NCBI GenBank assembly: GCA_949987565.1
Contig: OX465102.1
Coordinates: forward strand, 7,862,512 to 7,926,511
Reading direction: 5' to 3'
DNA from: Luidia sarsii
Lineage: Eukaryota > Echinodermata > Asteroidea > Paxillosida > Luidiidae
DNA: 64,000 nt
Translations under genes and position numbers: made by a program
Notes under the pieces: model-generated
Database searches by the model: none
What the model was told of the DNA's origin: nothing
What the model saw: only the letters and a program-made list of their open reading frames with translations
Shown: positions 54,013-64,000 of the stretch, piece by piece
Layout of the letters: each line of letters opens with the position of its first letter
How positions within the stretch are numbered: position 1 is the stretch's first letter

Positions 54013-55314
54013 ATGTTGCATCTATTAACAGTACATGTATTTTTTTGTGTGGTTATTTGTCTACAGGCTGAGTGTTGCATTTCCCCTCCCCTTCACATCT
54101 TCACACCATCTGCCCTATCGGAGTCCTTTGGTAAGTTGGTACTGGTGTGTACAATGGATGTGAGTGAGATAGAATCTTTGACTGCTCTAGGGAAAAACTG
54201 CGGCCTAGAAGGAAAAGCCTTGCTTGAATTTGTTTGCCTAGAGAGAGAAAAATTGCGTAAGGAAAACGAAAGGGTAGCACGTGACGAGCGCGCATATCAG
54301 TTAGAATTGCGAAGACAGGAACTGGAGCAGGCACACCTGCAAGTCAAATTAGAAACCGCTAAGCACGCAAGCGTAAGCAGCGACGATGGAAACTCAATAT
54401 CTCGGTATAAAGCCCGTGCTCCGAAACTTCCATCATTTGATGAAACACACGACGACCTTGACGCGTATTTGCAAAGGTACGAACGATATGCCATTTCTCA
54501 AGAATGGGATAGAGACGACTGGCCAATTAACCTGAGCGCGCTGCTTAAAGGAAAAGCACTGGACGTTTATTCAAGGCTATCGATGAACGATGTTTCAAAT
54601 TACGACTCTCTCAAAGAAGCTTTGTTGAAACGTTTCCATTTAACCGAAGACGGGTTTAGAGTCAACTTCCGATCGGCAAAACCCGATGTCGGAGAAACCT
54701 TTCCCCAATTTTCAGTAAGGTTGGACAATATACTAAGTCGTTGGGTCGATATGGCAAAGGTTGATAAAAACTACGACGGACTGAAAGACTTGGTTTTGCG
54801 AGAACAATTTTTGAATAGCTGCAATGTCGAGCTGAGTACATTCCTCAAGGAACGTAAACCAAAAAACCTCGCAGAGCTTGCACGTTACGCAGAACAATAT
54901 TCAGAAGCCCATGGCGGAGTTGTGGCACAGTTAGCTCGAAAGCCAACCGCGCAAACCTCGCAATCCGCGCAACGACAGCAACATCCACCATATCAACAGC
55001 ATCAGCAACAGAACCGATCGCAGTCGCGTTATCACCCACCAGCACCCCGCTTTGAAAGATCAGGTCCGCCCGATGCGACCCGGCCACAAAATACAAATTG
55101 GTCCACGCCGAGACCACAACAACGAACCTGTTATCTATGTCATCGTCCCGGTCATTTTGCTCGTGATTGCCCTAACAAAAATTCACGTCTTGCTAAAGTA
55201 GCAAATGCAGTAACCTCTGCGCTGGTTGAAGTACTATATATAGACGATTGCTCACATGGAAACCGTTGCATGTATGATAACTACTCCGTCCCAAACTTAT
55301 CGTGCACTGTCTGA
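54013..55314 (+). CDS. gag: Gag of the Gmr1-like element, copy 2
   Basis: Identical in protein to the copy at 38909-40210 (offset 15,104). Likely start Met at 54154. Same capsid region and CCHC knuckle CYLCHRPGHFARDC, and same overlap with the following pol frame. It lies directly behind the shared LTR, so it would be transcribed from LTR B. Confidence 0.9.
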   Translation: MLHLLTVHVFFCVVICLQAECCISPPLHIFTPSALSESFGKLVLVCTMDVSEIESLTALGKNCGLEGKALLEFVCLEREKLRKENERVARDERAYQLELRRQELEQAHLQVKLETAKHASVSSDDGNSISRYKARAPKLPSFDETHDDLDAYLQRYERYAISQEWDRDDWPINLSALLKGKALDVYSRLSMNDVSNYDSLKEALLKRFHLTEDGFRVNFRSAKPDVGETFPQFSVRLDNILSRWVDMAKVDKNYDGLKDLVLREQFLNSCNVELSTFLKERKPKNLAELARYAEQYSEAHGGVVAQLARKPTAQTSQSAQRQQHPPYQQHQQQNRSQSRYHPPAPRFERSGPPDATRPQNTNWSTPRPQQRTCYLCHRPGHFARDCPNKNSRLAKVANAVTSALVEVLYIDDCSHGNRCMYDNYSVPNLSCTV

Positions 55315-57303
55315 CTGCTGTATCCAAAACGGTTCAGTCAAACTGGAATGTGGGCATGAATTGCCGATCATGAGCGCCGTGTGTAGCAGCACAGCTGTTC
55401 GTGGTATGCCGGTAACTAAAGGTATGATCAACGGAAAAATCGGAACGTTACTACGCGACAGTGGCTGTAGTGGCGTCGTCATCCGCGCCGATCTAGTCCT
55501 CCCTGAACAGTACACAGGCGAGAAAAAGTCATGCGTATTAGTAGATGGATCAGTAAGGACCACTCCCGTTGCTGTAGTTAAACTTGATTCGGCCAACTTT
55601 GTCGGTGAAGTCGAAGCTCTATGCATGGCAAATCCTGTATATGATATTATATTAGGCAATATTATTGGAGCTAAAAATCCCGCAGAACCTAATCTGAACT
55701 GGAACCGTCGCCAAATTTCTGATCATATTACCCTTGACAATATAAATGCGAATTCCGATGCAAGCCGCGATAGAGTAGATATTAATGCAGTTCAAACTAG
55801 ATCTCAGAAACTCGCTGAGAGCAAACCCTTAAAGAAACTTAAAGTACCAGATGGTCTCCCGAATGTTGAAAAGTCTGACATTCAGAGAGAGCAAGAAACA
55901 GATCCTAGTTTGAGTCGAGTCAGAGAACTTACCGAAAATAGCGAGGAGAAGTGTACACGATTCGGAACTTCTCGTTTTTTACACCGAGATGGGTTAATCT
56001 TTCGCGAATTCCATTCACCAAAGTACGAAAATGATGAGAAATTTTTTCAACTTGTTGTTCCCCAAAAATTCAGAAGTCACGTAATGAAACTAGCCCATGA
56101 ATCCATACTAGGTGGTCATCAAGGTGCCAAAAAAACAAGTGACAAAGTTTTAAGTAATTTTTTTTGGCCCGGCGTGCATGCTGAAATCGTAAGATATTGT
56201 AGATCATGCGATATCTGTCAACGGACGGTCACAAAAGGGAGAGTCGCCAAGGTACCATTAGGTAAAATGCCCATCATAGATGTGCCATTCAAGAGAATTG
56301 CGATAGACATAGTCGGCCCAATTCATCCGATAACAGGCAGCGGAAATCGGTATATTCTCACCCTAGTAGACTATGCGACACGATACCCGGAAGCCGTTGC
56401 TTTACCTGGCATTGATACTCCCAGGGTAGCAGAAGCTATGGTTAATGTGTTTTCGCGAGTCGGAATCCCTAGCGAAATACTCACAGACCAAGGATCTCAA
56501 TTCACATCACAACTAATGAAAGAAATCAGTAGACTCCTCTCAATCAGACAGCTAACAACTACCCCATATCACCCTAGTTGTAATGGTCTTGTTGAGCGAT
56601 TCAACGGCACACTCAAGCAGATGCTAAAACGCCTATGCGCTGACCGCCCACGAGACTGGGATAGATATCTCGCGCCACTTTTGTTTGCATATCGTGAAAC
56701 ACCGCAAGCTAGCCTAGGGTTTTCACCGTTCGAATTAATTTATGGCAGATCAGTCCGTGGCCCCATGACCATACCCAAGGAACTTTGGACCGGCACGGTA
56801 GAGAATCCTGAAATTAAAACTACGTCTCAGTACATACTTGAACTACGCGAACGTCTCGAGAGTACATGCGAACTTGCACATCAAGAACTCAGCAAAAATT
56901 CAGAGACTGCGAAACGCTACTACGACCGCAAATCTCGTACTAGGAACTTTAAGGTAGGCGACTATGTTCTCTTGTTATTGCCCACTGATAAGAATGAACT
57001 CCTACTCCAATGGAAAGGACCGTTTCGTGTAATTGAAAAAATAGGAAACGTAGATTATCGGCTTGATTTGAATGGCAAGACGAAAATATTTCATGCGAAC
57101 TTACTTAAACGATACATTTCAAGATGTGGAAGCCAGATAACAGAAGAACTAGACAAAACCGAAATTGGAAGTTCACTTGAATGCGCCAGCGTGTCTATCC
57201 TCGAATGTGAAGAGCCATTATCCGAATCTGAACTTGGGAGTGAATACGTCATGACCGACAATGAAGATTTCATTGCACTTCCTTCCATAAAACCCAAAGA
57301 AAC
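55256..57303 (+). CDS. pol: Pol of the Gmr1-like element: protease and integrase, copy 2
   Basis: Identical in protein to 40152-42199: LLRDSGCSG protease, HHCC zinc box, DDE integrase (IAIDIVGP, ILTDQGSQF, GLVERFNG) and GPF/Y-type tail. It is again truncated by the nested element's LTR at 57304, at the same base as in copy 1, with the frame stopping 19 bases inside that LTR. The matching RT part would lie beyond the window. Confidence 0.9.
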
Positions 57304-58409
57304 TGTAGAGAGGAGATACTGAAGCCCCCCATATTCCTTGTATAACTGTATTTTTGTATTTGTTCTTAACTATATTTTCCTGTGTCCAATTCATAATCCG
57401 CCCCCTCTTCACCAATATTAGGCCTTTGAATAATTCATAGAAAACAAGCCCCTCTAAGATGTGAACAACCTTTAACCTGTAGGGATTTTATAATGAACAC
57501 GTACTTCGGGACTAGATATTACATGTACTTATATTTTAATAGTTATCAATTTGACACCATCTACGCGTTACAGGTTACAGGTACAGGTAACTGTTCATAA
57601 TTTCTTACCGGTATTTCCATTCCCTTATTTTCTAAACCATAGGTATTTATGTTTTGGGTAATAGGCCTCTTATTTACAGCAGATTGTCATAGATTAGTTT
57701 GAGGGTATCGTGGGGGAAAACCAAGCCAAGTAAAGGGGGGGAATTTTAATGATAATTTCGAGTTAGTATCGTCGTGGGAATGGGGCCAGAATTGCCCACG
57801 TGTGATTGTAGTTTTGCACACGGCACGGTGCGACCGCTTAATATTTACGTTTACTGTGTTGGTGCACAGCATTCCATTTTTATACATTGTTATAAACCAT
57901 CTCTGGGTTGGGGCTCTCTAAAATATTGATATTAATAGCTGGACAGTTTATTTACCCCTGTGATTATTTTGGTTAGGTTTATTTTGAATGAATGAGGATA
58001 GGAACAGTATGGTGCAGAAGGGGTGGATCTGTGTGAAAGTGTGTGTATGTGAGCGTCAGCCAGCGGCCGGGGTTGACCATGCGTGTGTGTGAATATGTGT
58101 ATGTGTGTGTTCTATTCTTTATGTAACATGCTGCCCCTATACCTTAATCATGATAAAGATCAGAGTCTTTTCATCTATGTACTGTAATTGCAAATAGAAA
58201 CGTAGACATGTTAAATAAGTGAGTGCCTGCTCAACTCTTACAGGTGGCCCTTAGGGGCAGTATAATAAACTACTGAGGAACAGGAAGAATTGCGTCTCCG
58301 TCCAATTCCAGTTGTCACCAAGGACCTGTGTGCCCTCCCCTCCCAGGCACTCCCCCGTCCTCCCCGCAGTAGCCCCTCCACCGCCTCCAGACATTCCACC
58401 AACTCTACA
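57304..58409 (+). repeat. Element 2, 5' LTR, copy 2
   Basis: Same sequence as 42200-43305, including the CAGGTTACAGGTACAGG variant that distinguishes it from the 3' LTR at 49868. Confidence 0.9.
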
Positions 58410-59467
58410 GGCGTAGTCGGCAGGATGGCGGCAAGCTGGAAATCCCGGATGACCGTTAGAACAGAGTGATTAATGTTTGCTTTATTTTGTGATCACTACT
58501 TAATTCTTGAAATTGGCAAATTTTCAAAGTCGTACAGTTTGAGTAAAATTGTATCGTGATTACTGACTATTGACTGATTATTTTTGCAAGCGTAACAAAA
58601 AAAAAGTTCTTGGCAGAAGGCTGAAATTCTAACGTGTGACACCAATATAACAGTAATTTTTGGTTTTATTTGATGATCACTTGTTAATTGTTAAAGGTGT
58701 CAAATTTTCAAAGTCGTACAGCGTGTGTGGATTTATATCAAGTTTAGGCCGACTGACTACTTACTTGATTTGTTTACAAGTGTTAACAGAAGAGAGTAGC
58801 ATCCTCGAGTGATGTTGAAATTTTGAAGTGTAACACCAATACAGCAGAGTTATTTTAGTTTTATTTGGGATTACTAGTTGGTAATTGTTGACAAGGTGTC
58901 AGCCCATGGTGTTGCAGCGTATGTCTTTTGCTGACTACTAACTTGCATTGTTTACTATTGCTAATAGGCCGAATAGCAAAAAGAGTGTACTGATCAAAGA
59001 TTTATATACATGTACTAGTATTATATTCTTGCATAAGTTGCTACTCGGGAGTGTCAACAGTATTCGTGTCAGAAGGTTGGCCCTTTAAAATTGTTTTGCT
59101 GTTCAGTGGTTGATCAGAGTTTCAGATCCAGTATTGCTGTTGGTTTATCTTTATCACCAGTGTGTAAACAGTAGTCCCAGTAGAAGTTAAGGATCCATCC
59201 AAGCTCAGTTGTATAACTTTAAAAAAAAAAACTACAAAACTATATCGGAAATACATGTAGGTATAAGTTCATAGTTGAGGGGAAGTACAATTCGCCATTA
59301 ATCATTTTTAGTCTTCCCACACCTGCAAATTTATAAGGTGTTCAATAGTTAATAATTCTGATGTAGCATCCCAATTTATGTGATTGTTTTCTAACTTGAG
59401 AACACCAGCCGAGATATTGTTAGAATTGGGATAGATTTCTCTTACGTGTCACCATTTTGGGAGTAAC
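58410..59467 (+). other. Element 2 leader, copy 2
   Basis: Same as 43306-44363, with the degenerate 180-bp repeats; no gene. Confidence 0.55.
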
Positions 59468-60740
59468 ATGGCTTACGTAAGTATTAAAGGCCGCAAGTCT
59501 GTGCAACGTTTCCCTTTGGACGGAGAGGGTGGGCCCCTACCACTCGCCACCTTGCGTACACAGCACCCATCAGCCACTGGGTTGCTGTATGATGAAGGAG
59601 AGGAGAAGATAGTTGTTCCTGGTCATGCTGATGTTGTGAGGTCACCGCCAGGTGGTTGGGGCGACCGTATCTATACGGTGCTTTACCCGGAAGGTGCAAA
59701 GGGTGCTACTGAGGCTGGTTCGCTGCAAGGTCTGGAGGCACAACTAGCTAAGCTACTCACCAAACCACCGGCACCCTTAGTGATGGCACCAGACCGGAAG
59801 ATCATGGTGTTCGACGGCAAGGATCATCACAGGGATTAATAACGCTTTCGAGCGTTATTCTGTCCCCGAGGAGCAGAAAGGCCATTTTCTGTTAGATTAT
59901 GTTCGTGGCGGACCACGAACGGAGGTCAGAGCTCTTCTTCAGGAGGATAAGAGCGCTGCTGAAATCCTTGCCTTTCTCCAGAGTTCTTACGGAGAGAAGC
60001 TCGCTGTTGGTGAGCTTCAGCGATTGTTCCTGGAGAAGAAACAGCGGAGGGGGGAGAGCATCCGAGAGTTCGCCGTTGATCTCGAAAAGCGCTTCGTCAG
60101 ACTTACGCAGCGTGATGCGAAGTTGTTCTCTAGCCCCAATGCAGCACTAGCCGAGCAATTCATAGAGGGACTTGATGACATCTACTTGCGGAACACTTGT
60201 AGAGACCTCTATGAAAGAGGGACGGTCACATCATTCCGAGACCTACGAGAATACGCCTTGAAGCGAGAGGGGCAAGAAGCAGCACGAAGCAAGGCTGTTG
60301 CATCGGAAACGGCGTATCAAGCAGCTATCCACACTTCTGGAGGAGGCACGTCCAGAAATATCACCGACGGAGATGTGGTGGGTGCCCTACGTGAGATCGG
60401 AGACCGAGTTGTACAGGCAGTGCGTGAGGCTGTAGCTCCTCCACCCCCGCAGAAGCAAGAGTATGGGTATCCTTATGCTCCACCGGGGGTGATGCACCAG
60501 TCAGGCGGGACGTACATGCAGTTCAGACAGGCGGGCTATCGAGATAAGTGCTATGCGTGTGGACGCCCCGGTCACTTCGCAAGAAATTGCCCGTCCAGGT
60601 CAGGACCACCCCCGGCTATGTGGCAAAGAGAGCGAGCATCCAACCCTTGGCCTACCCCTCCTGACCAGTGTCCACGACCCACTGGGCCGAAGCCAGCAGC
60701 CCCACCGTCCCAGGAGTTAAACGCACAACCTCCCCTGTAG
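59468..60740 (+). pseudogene. gag: Gag of element 2, frameshifted, copy 2
   Basis: Identical to 44364-45636, including the one-base lesion (here at about 59820-59839) and the CCHC knuckle CYACGRPGHFARNC. The shared lesion shows the duplication came after the damage. Confidence 0.85.
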
Positions 60741-63700
60741 AGGGCTGTACAGCGGAAGTCGGAGTAAAGGGCCCGTTTTCCATGGATCCACATTTCCTAT
60801 CACGTGCTGTTGGGGAATGTTACTCGTTATACGCTGTGTTCTCGAGCGTAGTTGTCAGATGCCTACTGGATCCAGGTTCCCAGGTGACTACTGTTGGGGA
60901 GCAATACTTTAGGGCACACCTCCAGCCGAAGGGCTTCCAGCTTAAGCCAATTCCTGACCTCTTCTCTCTTGTCTCGGCCAATGGAAAGGATATTCCATAT
61001 GTGGGGTACTTCGAGACAGACATAGAAGTTCTGGGCCAAACCATGCCGTCGCGCGTGGTACTGGTGTTACAGGAGACGTCACCCATGAAGTTGGGAAGAG
61101 AAGGGGTACCGGGTATTCTAGGGATGAACGTTTTGCAACAGTGTTGGGACCGGTTTGTGAGCAAAGCGTCGGGCAGTTGCCTTACAAAGATTGAGTGGCC
61201 ACATCAAGAAGCCAGTTGGCAGAAGGTGCTTCAGCTGATGGAAAAGACAGCCAAGTTTGGTTCTGGAGGAGGAATGGTTGGACGAGCATACCTCGGGGGA
61301 CAGGCCATCGTGGTTTCCGCACGTCAAGGTGTGGTTGTTGAGGGAACAGGAAGTATCCACCCAGGGAAGACGTCTTATGATGCCATTTTAGAACCGCCAG
61401 AATGTGGAGGCCCACCTTCAGGGATAACTGTTCCGGCGTGTGTTGTCAGGGTGGAATCAGGGCGATTTTGTACCACCCTGTATAATGAGAGTAATGTTGA
61501 TGTCATCGTGCCTGAAGCTTCTGTGCTTGGGACACTAAGCCTTGGGAGAACAGTCGGAGAGGATCCACAGAGGCTACCAAAGACAGGGAACCTGGCCACT
61601 GTTGAGTCCAACGAGGTAACGGCAGTGAAGTTAACTGCATCAGCACCCGTCTCCGTAGACGTAGGTTCTCAACTGGCGCCCTATCAAAAGCAAAAGGTGG
61701 AGGCCTTGCTTTACAAGCATAAGGATGTGTTTTCAACAGATGATAGGGATCTGGGATACACAGACACTGTTTCCCACTGTATCGACACTGGAGACACTCA
61801 CCCATTGCGTCAGCGTCACCGCCCACTTCCACCTTCCCAATACCAAATAGTGCGAGAACACATCCAGAGCACAAGTCCGTGGGCATCTCCTGTGGTGATT
61901 GTACAAAAGAAAGATGGTGGGATACGACTATGTGTGGATTATAGGCAGCTGAATATGTGTACACATCGCGACTCCTTCCCACTTCCAAGGATCGAAGAGT
62001 CACTCCAGGCACTCGGGGGAGCGCGATTTTTCACGGTTCTCGACCTTACCAGTGGCTATTATCAAGTAGCCATGAACCCCTCCGATGTTGAGAAGACGGC
62101 ATTTGTGGTGCCCTTCGGCCTCTTTGAATACTTATGTATGCCGTTCGGCCTGACAAATGCTCCGGCTACTTTCCAACGTTTGATGCAAAGGTGTCTCGGT
62201 GATCAGTGTTTCGACAATGTCTTGATTTATCTAGACGACGTCATTGTCTACTCGAGGGACTTCGATTCCCATATGTCACACCTCGATAGAGTTTTCACCA
62301 GGTTGGCGGGCCACGGGCTGAAGCTTAAGCCTAGTAAGTGTCATTTACTCAAGTCTCAGGTTCGCTATCTTGGCCACCTTGTGTCAGGTGATGGAGTTGC
62401 CGTTGACCCAGAAAAGATCCAGGTGCTTCGAGAATGGCCTCGACCGTCCACCTTGAAGGAAGTGCGTTCATTCCTCGGATTCACTGGCTTTTTCCGGCGA
62501 TTCATCCAGGGTTACGCGACTATTGCGCGGCCTCTGTTCGACCTCCTGAAGTGTAATGACGAGAGAAGGAAGCCAAAGAAGCCAAACGTCAAGGTCGATT
62601 TTGGGGAGGCCGCCGAAGCAGCTTTTACGGCCCTGATTGATCACTTGACAAATGCACCGATCTTGTCTTATGCCGACTTTTCACGACCATTCAGGGTAGA
62701 GACGGATGCGAGTATCACAGGTTTGGGGGCCGTGCTACTGCAGTTGAATGATGAAGGAAAGCAACAGGTTATTGCATATGCCTCTAGAGTACTCCGACTA
62801 GCAGAACGGAGTGGTCGTTACAGCACGTTCAAACTAGAGTTGTTGGCCATCAAATGGGCGGTGACAGAAGTCTTCAAAGATTATCTGTTGGGTCAGAAGT
62901 TCTCGATTGTCACAGATCATCACCCGCTCTTGTTTATGGATAAGGCGAACTTAGGTTGCACTGAGATGAGGTGGGTCTTGCAGCTGAGTTCTTTCAACTA
63001 TGAGCTGGAGTAGCGACCAGGGAAATCAAACCAGGTCCCCGATTTTCTCTCAAGGCGAGCTGGGTTTGGGAGCTGTGCCGATGCTTCAGAGGAATCCCCG
63101 ACAGTGCCAAATGACAGAGAGCAAGATGCCGCCTGCGTCCCCAGGGTGAACAGTTCAACCGTCAACGCTTGTCTAGCGCATCATTCGTCTGAGATTGATG
63201 TCCCCCTGTTACTTCGGGACACCATAGATGCTTGCAGAATTGGTGGGATCTCTTGTCTACCAGGGCGTTCCACGGAGGAAATTGGCAGCCTTCAGAACGA
63301 AGATCCGACATTGGGAAAGGTGATTCAGTTTCTCCGAAAAGGGATGCGACCTGACAGAGGGGAGCGTGCGAAACTCAGTAAGGAGGTCTTGGCCCTGTTA
63401 CGGGATTGGAAGAGATTGTCCATAGAAGATGGGTTACTCACAAGGAAGGTAGTTTCCCCATCAACGCAACAAGTTATTTTCCAGCTTCTCCTCCCCGCTG
63501 TGATACGTGATGAGACACTCACTCATTTCCATGATCAGAATGGCCATTTTGGGGCCAAGAGAACCTTCCATTTATTGTGGGATCGGTTCTATTGGTACAA
63601 TATGGAGAATACGATAAAAGAATGGTGTGCAAAGTGCAAGCGTTGTGCAGTTGCCAAGGCTCCAAACCGAGCGACACGCCCTCCTTTGGGAACACTTTCA

Positions 63701-64000
63701 GCAACAGCGCCGATGGAGGTCTTAGCAATGGACTTCACCGTCTTGGAGCCCTCCACCAGTGGGGTAGAGAACGTCTTGATTGTCACTGATGTATTTACGA
63801 AGTTTGTGTGGGCAGTACCTACCAGGGACCAGAAAGCTCTTACCGTGGCCAAGGCCTTGGTAACACATGTATTCCTCCCGTACGGCTGCCCCCTTCGCCT
63901 TCACTCGGATCGTGGACAGAATTTTGAATCTCAGATTGTTTCACACCTGTGTCAGTTGTATGGGATACAACGAAGCCACACAACGCCTTATCACCCTGCC
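60668..64000 (+). pseudogene. pol: Pol of element 2, copy 2, same stop, cut by window end
   Basis: Same as 45564-48896: D-P-G-S protease, YLDD reverse transcriptase, RNase H, the same TAG now at 63011-63013, then the integrase zinc box and the first two DDE residues (MDFTVLE, HSDRGQNFE). The window ends inside the TPYHPA segment, before the catalytic Glu. Confidence 0.88.

Larger units (their letters stand above)
57304..64000 (+). mobile_element. Nested element 2, copy 2, truncated by window end
   Basis: Repeat of 42200-48896. It has the same insertion point as copy 1, so it was inserted before the composite was duplicated. It is cut off within the integrase DDE region. Confidence 0.9.

Overview
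The window is eukaryotic. It has spliced genes with GT/AG introns, many nested transposable elements, satellites, and abundant palindromic ACATGT/GTAC simple repeats. Three things point to a marine invertebrate deuterostome such as an echinoderm, hemichordate or lancelet: a Gmr1-type Ty3/gypsy element (integrase ahead of reverse transcriptase), a Helentron carrying OTU and endonuclease domains, and the ACATGT and AGGCCTAC word usage. The taxon is an inference. No bacterial operon, CRISPR array, tRNA or rRNA was seen.

Layout. 1-700: GC-rich promoter-like stretch and a 149-bp MITE. 734-6700: a five-exon gene encoding a tyrosine-recombinase (Crypton-like) protein with repetitive N-terminus, two Cys clusters and a C-terminal basic module; most introns are phase 1. 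6721-7595: a TA-flanked, Tigger/pogo-like non-autonomous element. 7871-10315: a Penelope-like retroelement (reverse transcriptase plus GIY-YIG nuclease, minus strand) bounded by 109-bp inverted repeats; three short relatives of its termini lie nearby. 11233-13164: a 571-bp tandem repeat. About 16550-27097: a decayed Helentron (OTU protease, DUF6570-like region, HUH Rep, PIF1-type helicase, AP-like endonuclease) carrying 27-bp and 54-bp coding minisatellites and a foreign insert of about 620 bp. 27508-29163: a 75-bp minisatellite.

29164-37326: an 8.16-kb terminal-inverted-repeat element inserted inside one unit of that minisatellite, with a CAT target duplication. It carries on the minus strand three exon-like segments joined by phase-2 introns; I do not recognise the protein. 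A 1.7-kb solo LTR (duplication AAGAG) sits in one of its introns and a MITE sits in one exon. This is the best candidate here for something undescribed.

37411-64000: a nest of LTR retrotransposons. A Gmr1-like element (LTR, gag, protease, integrase, RT, RNase H) is cut between integrase and RT by a second complete Ty3/gypsy element (42200-51001, AAAC duplication). The whole composite then starts again after the shared LTR at 52478-53891, with a 15,104-bp period and no difference found by eye after position 38232. The middle LTR looks chimeric, as expected from unequal LTR-LTR recombination, although an assembly duplication is not excluded.

Almost all coding capacity is transposon-derived. 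Only the tyrosine-recombinase gene looks like a possibly functional host-type gene.
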